From the NCBI GenBank assembly GCA_021806765.1, contig JAJZQR010000012.1, positions 1-38,053 on the forward strand: a stretch of 38,053 nucleotides of DNA, written 5' to 3'. This DNA comes from Chloroflexota bacterium. GTDB lineage: Bacteria; Chloroflexota; UBA6077. The translations under genes and the position numbers were made by a program. This document shows, piece after piece, positions 14,882 to 23,185 of the stretch. The notes beneath the pieces were generated by a model. That model made no database searches. It worked only from the letters and a program-made list of their open reading frames with translations, and was not told the DNA's origin. The number at the start of each line of letters is the position of its first letter. Position 1 is the stretch's first letter.

Positions 14882-16711
14882 CTATCTTGCCTTCAGTCGG
14901 ATCAGTTCCCAACCGCCTTCGGGCTTCTTGTCCTCCAGATTCGTCATCAGGTTCATGGGATTCGACATGCCCAGGTAGAGGGCATCATTGGTGGACACCA
15001 TGTTGCGGATGCCGTAGTTCAAGTAGTTGCCCACTCCGTCCTTGCTCACTGTAGTTGCCGAGTTCCTCGCCGAAGAGAAGGCGAACAGATCGGCACCGTA
15101 GGAGGTAGTGGCCGACAGGATTATCCCACCCAGCGAAAGACCGGTCTTGTCATTGGAGAACCAGTTCATCAGGTCGCTGGACAGGTAGCTCCAGTCCATG
15201 GTCCCAACGTACAGCTTGCCGTCGTACACCGCCATGGCCCAGGTATAGTTGTTGAAGAAGTTGCCCAGGCCGGAGGAGCCAAACCTCGGTCTTCCCATCC
15301 CCGTCTTCTTCATCGTCCACGCGCCGTTCGCGTAGGTTGGCAATGTGGACTCACCGTAGAGGACTTCCATCTGTGGCTTGGAAGAGGCGAAGTTCTTGCC
15401 CCTGAAGATGCTGATGGCCCGGTAGGTGCCCAGGATCGCGGCCGTGACCTCGTTCTGATCCTTGGGAGCGCCGTACACCTCGAAGTGAGCCAGGGCCGAC
15501 AGCATGGGGACGTGCATGGTGCCCCAGTAGAGGTAGCCACCGAAGGAGGCCAGAGCGCCGCCCCCGTATGTGGCCGCGGTGACCGGGTCGGTCTCGTACT
15601 GGGTTACGTCCCACACCTTGGTCCACTTCGGGACAGGGTCACTGCCCGTGGGACCGGTGAAGCCTCCCGAGAGGACCGGCGGGCTCATCCACAGCCCGGC
15701 CGTCGACATGCCGCCGGCGATCTCGCCGCCCGGCCAGGTCGATACGAAGATGCGGCCCTCGTGCAGCGCCAGTTCGGCAGCATCGCCGTCCACCTGTCCG
15801 ACTTTCTCGAAGGCGAACAGGGTGCCGCTGTTGCTGGAGCCATTTCCTTTCCATCGCAGGACGTAGCCCTTACCACCGCTGGCCGCCACACCGGCGTAGA
15901 GTACCCCGTCCACCACCAGCCACTTCCTGATGTTGGTATACGGGAGATTCGCCGAGCCCAGGAAGTTTCCGTTCGTGTCGAAGGCAAAGAGGTTGACACC
16001 ACCCCGCATCCCTGGCCCGCCCAGGAAGACCACCTCTCCGAGCGCCCCGGCCGACCGCAGCCCGATCGTGGAATTGAGTCTACCAGCCGACGGAGGGTCG
16101 GCCAGAATCAGGGGCGTCTTCTCCGTGAGCGTCTTCGTCGAGACGTCATACGTGAAGACCCGAGGGGCTCTCCAGTCACCGATTGGGGCCGCCTGCGACT
16201 GGACCGGGGGTGGCAAGGCCTTCACCCACTTGCTCTGTCCGAACTCGCAGACGTAGGAGTCTGCCACCAAGGGGTCCGTCATGCCGAGATATCCACCGAT
16301 CACGAGGCAGTGCACGTTGGGCGCCGTGCCAAACCAGACGTTGTTCCCCGACTTGGCGAGGCCCCAGACGTAGGCCTGGTTCACTTTGAGTTGGCCACCA
16401 GACTCGCAGCCCGTTGAAGGGATGGGGCCGTTTCTTGGGTCGCCCACTCCATAGAAGCACTCGTCGGGCTGGGCTTTGGCCAGCAGTTCTCTGGTCAGTC
16501 CCCCTGGAAGTCTGGCGGATGTAGCCGTCTTGGGCACGAGCGCATCGGCGACGATGCTCCCCACCTTGACCTTCCAGAAGTCCTGCAGCTTGGCCAGGTC
16601 GGCCTTGGGGTCGGTCTGGCCTGCCGGTTGGGCGTAAGCCGTAAGCGAGCCGGTAGCCAGCAGGAGAGCCAACAGCAGTGGAACCAGGAGGAGAAGACGT
16701 CTCTTAGCCAT
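14882..16711 (-). CDS. Secreted beta-propeller-like protein of unknown function
   Basis: This 609-residue protein starts at an ATG with AAGGAGC upstream. It opens with a Sec signal peptide (KRRLLLLVPLLLALLLATGS, cleavage likely after AYA at about 27). The mature part shows at least five spaced copies of a blade-like motif of the form DGxLYxGT: NNVWFGTAPN, VDGVLYAGVAA, HEGRIFVSTW, FGGYLYWGTMH, YDGKLYVGTMD (about 496) and NDALYLGMSN (about 575). It ends in GGWELIRLK. Four cysteines lie in the first third and could form disulfides. It lacks a cell-wall anchor or C-terminal membrane helix. No enzyme motif was recognised. It has its own long upstream region and is followed by the corrinoid operon. 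Confidence 0.82.
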   Translation of the reverse strand: MAKRRLLLLVPLLLALLLATGSLTAYAQPAGQTDPKADLAKLQDFWKVKVGSIVADALVPKTATSARLPGGLTRELLAKAQPDECFYGVGDPRNGPIPSTGCESGGQLKVNQAYVWGLAKSGNNVWFGTAPNVHCLVIGGYLGMTDPLVADSYVCEFGQSKWVKALPPPVQSQAAPIGDWRAPRVFTYDVSTKTLTEKTPLILADPPSAGRLNSTIGLRSAGALGEVVFLGGPGMRGGVNLFAFDTNGNFLGSANLPYTNIRKWLVVDGVLYAGVAASGGKGYVLRWKGNGSSNSGTLFAFEKVGQVDGDAAELALHEGRIFVSTWPGGEIAGGMSTAGLWMSPPVLSGGFTGPTGSDPVPKWTKVWDVTQYETDPVTAATYGGGALASFGGYLYWGTMHVPMLSALAHFEVYGAPKDQNEVTAAILGTYRAISIFRGKNFASSKPQMEVLYGESTLPTYANGAWTMKKTGMGRPRFGSSGLGNFFNNYTWAMAVYDGKLYVGTMDWSYLSSDLMNWFSNDKTGLSLGGIILSATTSYGADLFAFSSARNSATTVSKDGVGNYLNYGIRNMVSTNDALYLGMSNPMNLMTNLEDKKPEGGWELIRLKAR

Positions 16712-16973
16712 TCTTGTGCTCCTTTCGTCGTGACTAGGTGACACCCGAGTCGCAAGAACCGCCGTCCCGTCGGCGATCCTGAAGGGCCGTCTGGTACCGT
16801 GAAGAATCGCCAAGTTTGCTGGACGCGATAACCGACCGCACCGGCTGCTCGACCCATCACCTCCTGCTCCAAGAACGCCGGAAGTCCCAGCAGTCGCACC
16901 GCTCGACACAACAGTGGAATTTGCGCAATAGCTGCATATAATGGCATAGTCTGATGTACATTGTTTGCTCCCA

Positions 16974-16979
16974 ATTATA
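16974..16979 (-). promoter_or_regulatory. Candidate -10 for the secreted protein
   Basis: A perfect TATAAT on the minus strand, with TG four bases before it, lies in an AT-rich island 263 bases before the ATG. No good -35 is seen. If used, it gives a leader of about 255 bases. Confidence 0.35.
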
Positions 16980-17068
16980 ACCATGATGTTGTACGAAGCA
17001 CCGTTAGAGTTTGGTTCGAGGTTTCGTGATCGCGGCTCGTGACATACAGATCGACAAGCTGGTACACT

Positions 17069-17117
17069 GAGGGCATCCGCGGGGGCACGAGCCGGCTTCT
17101 TCCCCATGGATGCCCTC
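17069..17117. repeat. Inverted repeat, 10-base perfect arms
   Basis: GAGGGCATCC (17069-17078) pairs with GGATGCCCTC (17108-17117) around 29 bases. Inside the loop GGGG (17081-17084) and CCCC (17102-17105) can extend the stem. It sits between divergently read units and has no T-run. It could be a regulatory hairpin or operator. Confidence 0.75.
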
Positions 17118-17186
17118 TCTTCCGCAAGAGTTGCCACTCGCCTCGTACCTGCAGGGGATCATCGACTAATCTGGAAGTGAGATGCC

Positions 17187-17387
17187 ATGTCTAACTGGGT
17201 AATTACGGGCCGAGCGGGTTGCCAGGTAGCCAGATACGTAACCTACGTGGTTTCCGAAGAGGAGACAGACGATCCATCGGACGGGGATCAGCCCCTGCAT
17301 CGCTGGGTAGTCGAGGCTTGCGAGGGCCAGATTCAGCAGTTGATCAACGACCCCGATGTGGTCCGGATAATCTGGGAGCGAAGGTAG
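17187..17387 (+). CDS. Small hypothetical protein, 66 residues
   Basis: This short frame starts at an ATG with GGAAGTGAG a few bases upstream and ends 95 bases before the ATPase gene, on the same strand. The composition looks protein-like: a hydrophobic beta-rich start (VARYVTYVVSEEE), an acidic linker (TDDPSDGDQP) and a helical end (LHRWVVEACEGQIQQLINDP). There is no membrane segment or known motif. It may be a small cytoplasmic partner or an unrelated small gene. No family was recognised. Confidence 0.45.
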   Translation: MSNWVITGRAGCQVARYVTYVVSEEETDDPSDGDQPLHRWVVEACEGQIQQLINDPDVVRIIWERR

Positions 17388-17482
17388 CGGCCGGCCGGCC
17401 GTGAACCCTCCTCTGCTGGTGCAGAAGGCACAGTCCTTGCGCCGCCCTGGGTGATCGTTCTCTCCAAAGGGCAGGATACCCC

Positions 17483-20179
17483 GTGGGCGACGCGGTAGAA
17501 GGGCAGTGGCACCAACTCGATACCGGCCGGGTTCTGTCAGAGCTACAGACGGGGTGGGAAGGCCTCCCCGAAGACGAAGCAGCACGCCGGCTCTCCAGGT
17601 ATGGGCCCAACGAAGTGGCGGCGGAGGAGAGGGCCCGGCCCATCGCCATTCTCCTCCGCCAGGTGAAGAGTCCCCTCATCTACATCCTCCTCGCCGCAGC
17701 CACAGCCGCCCTGGCCCTGGGCAAGTACGTCGACGCCGGCGTAATCCTGGTGGTTGTCGTCCTCAACTCCGTGGTAGGCTTCGTCCAAGAGTACAAGGCC
17801 GAGCAGGCCCTGCGAGCCCTGGCAGAGACCCTGGCACTCAAGGCCAGGGTGCTCCGCGCCGGCGAGGAGAGGGAGATCGATGCCCGCATGGTGGTGCCCG
17901 GCGACGTGGTTCTCCTCGAATCGGGAGTCAAGGTGCCCGCGGACCTGCGCCTCCTCCGAGCTTTTGACCTCCAGGCCGACGAGTCGATACTCACGGGCGA
18001 GTCCGTTCCCGTGGCGAAGCGACTCGAAACCATCCAGGACCCTGATGCCCCCCTGGGGGATCGGGTCAACATGGCCTTCACGGGGACAGGCATCGCGCGA
18101 GGGAGAGGCGCCGGCGTGGCGGTGGCCACGGGAATGCAGACCGTCTTCGGGCAGATCTCGACTCAGGTGCGCGGGGTGGGAGAGGTCAAGTCACCCCTGC
18201 AGGTACGTCTGGATCGTTTTGCCCAACTGATTGCGCTGCTGGTGCTCGCGGTTACGGTCGTGGTCTTCGGCCTCGGGCTCGGCCTGGGCGAGAACCTGTC
18301 GGACATCCTCCTCACCGCGGTGGCCACCGCGGTGGCTACCGTCCCCGAGGGCCTGCCAGTCACCATAACCGTCGCCCTCGCGGTGGGTGTCTGGCGTATG
18401 GCCCAGCGGAACGCTATCGTGCGCAAACTGCCCGCCGTGGAGACCCTCGGCAGCTGCACCGTCATCTGTTCGGACAAGACCGGCACCCTCACCAAGAATG
18501 AAATGACGGTGACCGGCATCTACACCGGCGGACGGATCTACACAGTGACCGGCTCCGGCTACGCCCCGACGGGCGATATCCTATTGGATGGGCGGAGGGT
18601 TGAACTGGCAGAGCATCCCGAACTGGAGCTTACGCTGCGCATAGGCCTGCTGGCCAACGAATCCTCGGTCTACCAGGAGGACGGCCGGTATCGCCCCGAC
18701 GGGGATCCGACGGAGGTAGCGCTGGTAGTGGCCGCCATGAAGGGAGGCCTTCACGACGAACTGGAAAGGGATGCCTACCCGCTGCTGGATGAGATCCCCT
18801 TCGAGTCCGACCGGCAATACATGGCCACGCTTCACGACCACCGGGGCCGCCGGCTGATCTTCGTCAAAGGTGCTCCCGAGCGAGTTCTGGAGATGTGCGA
18901 TGCCATGCTCGCGGGGGAGACGATGGTCACGGTGGCCCTGGATCGAGCCCCGGTGTTACAGGAGAGTCACCGACTGGCCTCCCAGGGGTTGCGGGTACTG
19001 GCCATGGCCTGCAAGACCGCCGCTCCCGGCGCCGAGGAGGTGGACCACCGGGACGTGGAAAGCGGGCTGACCTTCGCGGGTCTTCAGGGGATGATCGATC
19101 CTCCCCGATCGGAGGCCATCGACGCCGTGGCCCGCTGCAAGGATGCCGGCATCCGGGTGGTTATGATCACCGGCGACCACAAGGTGACGGCGGAAGCCGT
19201 CGCCCGCCGGATGGGCATCGTCAGGGACCGGGCTGCCCGGGCCATCGATGGCCGAGACTTGGAGGCCATGGACGACGACCAACTGCTCGCTAGAGTGGAG
19301 GAGATCTCCGTATACGCGCGGGCAGCTCCGTATCACAAGCTGCGGATCGTCCGGCAGCTTCGTGAACGCGGAGAGGTGGTGGCAGTCACCGGGGACGGCG
19401 TAAACGACGCCCCCGCGCTGAAGCAGGCGGACATCGGCGTCGCTATGGGGATAACCGGCACCGACGTGGCCAAGGAGGCGTCGGACATGGTGCTGGTCGA
19501 CGACAATTTCTCCACCATCTATGCGGCCGTGGAGGAGGGGCGGGTCGTCTTCGAAAATATCCAGAAGGTGATCATGTTCCTGATCCCTACGGGGTTGGGC
19601 CTGGTGCTAACCGTTATCGCGAGTATCGCCCTCCGGCTGCCCCTGCCCTTTCTTCCTGCTCAGGCAATCTGGATCAACCTGGTAACCAACGGGCTGCAGG
19701 ATGTGGCCATGGCCTTCGAGCCGGCCGAGGAGGATGTCGGACGGCGGCCTCCGCGGAACCCGAGGGAAGGCGTGCTGACCCGGCCAATGATCGAGCGCAC
19801 GGTCCTCGTTGGCCTCGTCCTGCTGGCGGGCACCCTGGGGGCCTTCATCTGGCAGATCAGCTCCGGCGCTGCCATCGAGTATGCCCGCACGGTGGCCGTG
19901 ACCACCATGGTTCTCTTCCAGAACTTCCACATCTTCAACAGCCGCTCTTTTACCCGGTCGGCCTTTCGGATGAACCCGCTGTCCAACCGGTTTCTGTTCG
20001 CGTCGATCGTGGCGGCTCTGGGGCTGCAAGTCCTCGCCCTGTACTGGGCCCCACTGGAGTTCATCCTGGGGCTAGAGCCTTTGGCCGCGCAGAGCTGGCT
20101 GGTGATCGTAGGCATCGCGTTCTCGGTCATAGTGGTAGTTGAGGTGGATAAGGCGGTCAGAAGGCTGATGATCCGATGA
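17483..20179 (+). CDS. P2-type cation-transporting ATPase
   Basis: This 898-residue P-type ATPase is full length: N-terminal cation-ATPase domain ([11 protein letters not shown]), first helix pair, actuator domain with [10 protein letters not shown]4 motif PEGLP (P288, E289), phosphorylation site D331 in CSDKTGTLT, nucleotide-binding KGAPER, hinge [10 protein letters not shown] and [21 protein letters not shown], then six more C-terminal helices. PEGLP is shared with SERCA/PacL Ca2+ pumps. In M6, however, the usual NLVTD reads [16 protein letters not shown], so the Asp equivalent to SERCA D800 is Asn; ion choice is therefore uncertain. The GTG start at 17483 has only a weak SD. No adjacent regulator is seen. 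Confidence 0.9.
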   Translation: MGDAVEGQWHQLDTGRVLSELQTGWEGLPEDEAARRLSRYGPNEVAAEERARPIAILLRQVKSPLIYILLAAATAALALGKYVDAGVILVVVVLNSVVGFVQEYKAEQALRALAETLALKARVLRAGEEREIDARMVVPGDVVLLESGVKVPADLRLLRAFDLQADESILTGESVPVAKRLETIQDPDAPLGDRVNMAFTGTGIARGRGAGVAVATGMQTVFGQISTQVRGVGEVKSPLQVRLDRFAQLIALLVLAVTVVVFGLGLGLGENLSDILLTAVATAVATVPEGLPVTITVALAVGVWRMAQRNAIVRKLPAVETLGSCTVICSDKTGTLTKNEMTVTGIYTGGRIYTVTGSGYAPTGDILLDGRRVELAEHPELELTLRIGLLANESSVYQEDGRYRPDGDPTEVALVVAAMKGGLHDELERDAYPLLDEIPFESDRQYMATLHDHRGRRLIFVKGAPERVLEMCDAMLAGETMVTVALDRAPVLQESHRLASQGLRVLAMACKTAAPGAEEVDHRDVESGLTFAGLQGMIDPPRSEAIDAVARCKDAGIRVVMITGDHKVTAEAVARRMGIVRDRAARAIDGRDLEAMDDDQLLARVEEISVYARAAPYHKLRIVRQLRERGEVVAVTGDGVNDAPALKQADIGVAMGITGTDVAKEASDMVLVDDNFSTIYAAVEEGRVVFENIQKVIMFLIPTGLGLVLTVIASIALRLPLPFLPAQAIWINLVTNGLQDVAMAFEPAEEDVGRRPPRNPREGVLTRPMIERTVLVGLVLLAGTLGAFIWQISSGAAIEYARTVAVTTMVLFQNFHIFNSRSFTRSAFRMNPLSNRFLFASIVAALGLQVLALYWAPLEFILGLEPLAAQSWLVIVGIAFSVIVVVEVDKAVRRLMIR

Positions 20180-20457
20180 TCTGGACAGTTTCGTCTTGGA
20201 CTCCAGAGTAGTACAATAATGAGAGCTTGTGCCCCTGTCCTCGACTGATTGCCCCGCTCGATGATTGGCATTGCGGGGGGGCCGACGTTCCAAAGGTTGA
20301 CGGGCACCCCGGCAAACTTCTCAATCGCTGCATTTCTTTCGCTGTTTGGGATAGATGGATTGTGCCCTACAGGTGCGACCGGTCGGACGGCCGCGAGGCG
20401 AGGCATGGCCATTACGAGACTGCATGAGCGCCAGGCTTAAGGAGGTAGCCGACAAGG
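20180..20457. other. Intergenic region upstream of upp
   Basis: There is no confident gene. A possible promoter is TTTCGT (20189-20194), 17 bases, TACAAT (20212-20217). CCCCGC and GCGGGG near 20252-20280 could form a small hairpin. Open frames on both strands (20227-20440) look somewhat protein-like but have no SD or recognisable family. The upp SD (AAGGAGGTAG, about 20439-20448) ends the region. No known uracil or PyrR leader element was recognised. Confidence 0.35.
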
Positions 20458-21171
20458 ATGACGGCAGATAGTAACGTCCACGTATATGGCGGGCACGCGC
20501 TGCTAGGGCACAAGCTGGCCCTGCTCCGCGACCGCCGCACGCCCCCTGCCCGTTTCAGCCAGCTGCTCAAAGAGGTCTCCCTGATGCTCCTTTCCCACGC
20601 CACGGCCGATCTGCCGACGCGTGAAGTGCCGGTGATTACCCCGGTCGGTCTAACCACCCAGCGGGTGCTGGCGCAGCGGGTGGGCTTTGCCCCCATCCTG
20701 CGGGCAGGCGCTGGGATGATACCGGCAGCGCAAGAACTGCTACCGGGGGCGCCGATCTGGTACCTCGGCCTCTACCGAGACGAGGAGACGCTGCGACCCG
20801 TCCGCTACTACGACAAGCTGCAGGGCTACCCGCCCGTGGACATCGCGCTCATTCTCGACCCGATGCTAGCCACCGGTGGCTCGGCGGTTCTCGCCGCCAC
20901 CCGGCTCAAGCAGAAGGGTGTCCAGAAAGTGACCTTCGTCGGGCTGATCGCCGCGCCGGAGGGCGTGGAGTGCCTGCACCGCGAGCACCCGGACGTCGAG
21001 GTGCACGTAGCCGCTATCGACGAGTGCCTCAACGAGCACGGCTACATCGTCCCCGGCCTGGGAGACGCGGGTGACCGGCAGAACGCCACCGGCGCCGACG
21101 ACCCGACCGACGATCCCTTCGTGCCCGAGGAGATCCCGGCCGAGCTTCTCGGCCAGGAAAGGCTCCTGTAG
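20458..21171 (+). CDS. upp: Uracil phosphoribosyltransferase
   Basis: This 237-residue enzyme joins uracil to PRPP to give UMP (pyrimidine salvage, cytoplasm). It shows PVGLTTQRVLAQRVGFAPIL and RAGAGM near residues 62-87, the PRPP-binding loop DPMLATGGS (134-142) and the uracil-binding end GYIVPGLGDAGDR (195-207). The family normally ends a few residues after DAGDR; here about 30 more follow, acidic and Pro-rich (GADDPTDDPFVPEEIPAEL). A strong AAGGAGGTAG site precedes the ATG. A uracil permease follows 77 bases later on the same strand, an operon seen in many bacteria. Confidence 0.95.
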   Translation: MTADSNVHVYGGHALLGHKLALLRDRRTPPARFSQLLKEVSLMLLSHATADLPTREVPVITPVGLTTQRVLAQRVGFAPILRAGAGMIPAAQELLPGAPIWYLGLYRDEETLRPVRYYDKLQGYPPVDIALILDPMLATGGSAVLAATRLKQKGVQKVTFVGLIAAPEGVECLHREHPDVEVHVAAIDECLNEHGYIVPGLGDAGDRQNATGADDPTDDPFVPEEIPAELLGQERLL

Positions 21172-21248
21172 CAAACAACAGTTCATTGGGTCAGAACCAT
21201 CGTGTCGCAGGGCTGGAACGACATTAGCGGAGAAAAGAAGGGGGGCGT

Positions 21249-22592
21249 ATGGCGAGCAAGGCAAGTTATCAGGTCATCTTCCCGGAACAGACGCTGCCAA
21301 CGGGCCGGACGGTCGGGCTAGGCCTGCAGCACGTCATAGCTATGTTCGGGGCGACGGTACTGGCGCCGGTTCTGATGAAGTTCGATCCGAACCTGGCGGT
21401 GTTCTTCTCCGGAATCGGCACCCTCATCTTCATGCTGATCGTCCGCGGCAAGATCCCTAGCTACCTGGGCAGTTCGTTCGCATTCATCGGTCCTGTGCTC
21501 GCGGCCGAGGGCCATGGCGGAGTGCCGGCCGCCCTCGGCGGGATTGCCGTGGCAGGCGTCGTCTACCTTATCGTCGGAGTGCTGGCCAAGACCCAGATGG
21601 GCACCAAAGTTATCGCGGCGCTGATGCCGCCGCCGGTCACGGCGGCCGTCGTGGCCGTCATCGGGATCGGCCTCGCGCCGGTCGCATGGGGCAGCGCTTC
21701 TCAGGATTGGACTCTCGCTCTCATAACCCTGTCGGTGGCGATCTTCGTCGCGGTAGCTACCCGGGGCTTCACCAAGCTGATCCCGGTTCTCATCGCCGTG
21801 GTCGTGGGCTACATCGCCGCCGCCCTGATGGGGAAGGTGGATTTCAGCGGGGTCGGCTCAGCCGCCTGGCTCGGGCTCCCGAGCTTCGTCACTCCGACCT
21901 TCAGCCCTCAGGCCATCTCCCTCATCGTCCCCGTGGTCGTGATGCTCATCGCCGAGAACGTCGGCCACGTCAAGGCGATCTCGGCCTATATGGACCGAGA
22001 CCTGACCCCCGAGATCGGCAACGCCTTCATAGGAGATGGGCTCTCGACCTTCGTCTCGGCCCTCGGTGGCGGCACGGGCCAGACCACCTACGCCGAGAAC
22101 ATCGGCGTCATGTCCATCACCAAGGTCTACTCCATCCGGCCGCTCCAGGTGGCGGCGGTCACCGCCATCTGCCTCGGACTTGTCCCCAAGTTCGGCGCTC
22201 TCGTCCAGTCCATCCCGGCTCCCGTGATGGGTGGCATCACGCTGGTGCTTTTCGGGATGATCGCGGGCGCTAGCACCAAGGTGATCTCGTCGGCCACCGA
22301 GGACTGGGGAGCGCTGGAGAACTTCGGGGTCTACGGCATCACCATAGCAGTCTGTGCTGCCCTCGTCGGGGTGTTCGGTGCCAACGGCGCTATCAATGCC
22401 CTGGATGCTACGAAGCAGCTGCCGACGACACTGGGGATCGGCTTCATCCAACTCGACGCCATCGGATCCGCGACCTTCTTCGCGGTGCTCCTCAACCTGG
22501 CCATCGTCATCCTCAAGAAGCTGAGCCCCATCGCCGACCACTCGACAGGTTCGGCCCCTGAGGAGGAGCCCGAACTGGTGACGGCGGGCTAG
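21249..22592 (+). CDS. uraA: Uracil/xanthine permease, NCS2 family (UraA-like)
   Basis: This 447-residue inner-membrane nucleobase:H+ symporter has about 14 hydrophobic segments. It carries the family Q27-H28 motif in GLQHVIAMFGATVLAP, E236 in IAENVGHVKAI and E283 in GGTGQTTYAENIGVM, which match the two substrate-site glutamates of E. coli UraA (E241 and E290). Together with the exact UraA-like QH start and the upp gene upstream, this points to uracil import rather than xanthine. AAGGGGG lies just before the ATG. The transcript probably ends at or near the hairpin at 22610-22679. Confidence 0.92.
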   Translation: MASKASYQVIFPEQTLPTGRTVGLGLQHVIAMFGATVLAPVLMKFDPNLAVFFSGIGTLIFMLIVRGKIPSYLGSSFAFIGPVLAAEGHGGVPAALGGIAVAGVVYLIVGVLAKTQMGTKVIAALMPPPVTAAVVAVIGIGLAPVAWGSASQDWTLALITLSVAIFVAVATRGFTKLIPVLIAVVVGYIAAALMGKVDFSGVGSAAWLGLPSFVTPTFSPQAISLIVPVVVMLIAENVGHVKAISAYMDRDLTPEIGNAFIGDGLSTFVSALGGGTGQTTYAENIGVMSITKVYSIRPLQVAAVTAICLGLVPKFGALVQSIPAPVMGGITLVLFGMIAGASTKVISSATEDWGALENFGVYGITIAVCAALVGVFGANGAINALDATKQLPTTLGIGFIQLDAIGSATFFAVLLNLAIVILKKLSPIADHSTGSAPEEEPELVTAG

Positions 22593-22609
22593 AGGGACGG
22601 TGGGAGCGG

Positions 22610-22679
22610 TAAGGGCGAAGCATTCGCTGTTCAACTCGCCCCTTCGCCCCGACGCATCTCAGCGAATGCTTCGCCCTTA
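22610..22679. repeat. REP-like hairpin, 20-base perfect inverted repeat
   Basis: The arms are 22610-22629 and 22660-22679, exact reverse complements containing GGGCGAAGCATTCGC, with a 30-base loop that carries a further CGCCCCTTCGCCCC. It follows uraA by 17 bases and could end its transcript without a T-run. The core is the same as in the next repeat, so this belongs to a repeated-element family. Confidence 0.9.
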
Positions 22680-22723
22680 GTTGCCGCTGCCGACGGGGGA
22701 GGGTTGCCCCTGTCGGCTAGGCA

Positions 22724-22759
22724 GGGCGAAGCATTCCACTGCGGCGGAATGCTTCGCCC
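22724..22759. repeat. REP-like hairpin, second copy of GGGCGAAGCATTC core
   Basis: Perfect 14-base arms (22724-22737 and 22746-22759) surround an 8-base loop. It shares GGGCGAAGCATTC with the hairpin 45 bases upstream but has a different loop and flanks, so it looks like an independent copy rather than a simple tandem. Confidence 0.9.
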
Positions 22760-22827
22760 CTACGGGGGCCTGGCTCCCCACTCCCCGGAACCTTCGAGCC
22801 ACTCACCTCCTCGCCTCGGAAACTCCC

Positions 22828-22856
22828 TTGACAGGCCGGGGTTGCCGGCGTATGCT
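22828..22856 (+). promoter_or_regulatory. Promoter of the sdpR-sdpI operon
   Basis: TTGACA (22828-22833) is a perfect -35, followed at 17 bases by TATGCT (22851-22856). The expected transcript start is near 22863, inside the inverted repeat described next. Confidence 0.65.
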
Positions 22857-22859
22857 TAT

Positions 22860-22883
22860 TTCGGTGTTTGGCGAACTACCGAA
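22860..22883 (+). promoter_or_regulatory. Candidate SdpR operator
   Basis: TTCGGT (22860-22865) and ACCGAA (22878-22883) form an inverted repeat with 12 bases between them. It overlaps the expected transcript start and touches the SD site. A repressor bound here would block transcription, matching autoregulation by ArsR-type SdpR proteins. Binding is inferred. Confidence 0.5.
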
Positions 22884-22894
22884 GGAGGGCAGGA

Positions 22895-23185
22895 GTGGGC
22901 ATCAACGACGTTTTCCAGGCCTTGAGCGACCCTACCCGCCGTGAGATCCTACGGCTGCTTCAGTCCGGGGACATGTCGGCCGGCGAGATTGCCCAGCACT
23001 TCCGCTTGGCCAAGTCCACCCTCTCGGGCCACTTCAACGTCCTGAAGCAGGCCGGGCTGATCGTCACCGAGCGCCAGGGCACCACCATCATGTACAGCTT
23101 GAACGTTTCCGCCACCGAGGAGGCCCTCTCCACCATCATGGAACTCTTCGGGGTAGGCAGACAGCCAAGGAGGGAACCATCGTGA
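22895..23185 (+). CDS. sdpR: ArsR-type autorepressor, SdpR-like
   Basis: This is a 96-residue winged-helix regulator. It shows the ArsR/SdpR pattern FQALSDPTRREILRLLQSGDM, then GEIAQHFRLAKSTLSGHFNVL for the recognition helix, and a wing LIVTERQGTTIMYSLN. There are no metal-binding Cys residues of the ArsR/CadC type, as expected for SdpR. GTG at 22895 has GGAGG 6 bases before it. The stop overlaps the SdpI start (GTGA). In Bacillus subtilis SdpR represses sdpRI until SdpI, bound to the SdpC toxin, holds it at the membrane. No sdpC is seen nearby. Confidence 0.88.
   Translation: MGINDVFQALSDPTRREILRLLQSGDMSAGEIAQHFRLAKSTLSGHFNVLKQAGLIVTERQGTTIMYSLNVSATEEALSTIMELFGVGRQPRREPS

Larger units (their letters stand above)
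16712..17186. other. Long regulatory spacer upstream of the secreted protein
   Basis: About 475 bases hold no supported gene. The part at about 16910-17000 is much more AT-rich than its surroundings and contains the TATAAT and a 10-base inverted repeat described separately. An open frame continues upstream of the secreted protein to 17137 but would place 142 residues before the signal peptide, so it is not accepted. Confidence 0.5.

Noticed and set aside
17000..17045. tRNA-like T-arm (GGTTCGAGG)
   Set aside because: No acceptor, D or anticodon stem can be formed around it.
20227..20440. Short plus and minus frames upstream of upp that look partly protein-like
   Set aside because: Neither strand has a supported start or a recognisable family; the region is better described as leader or spacer.
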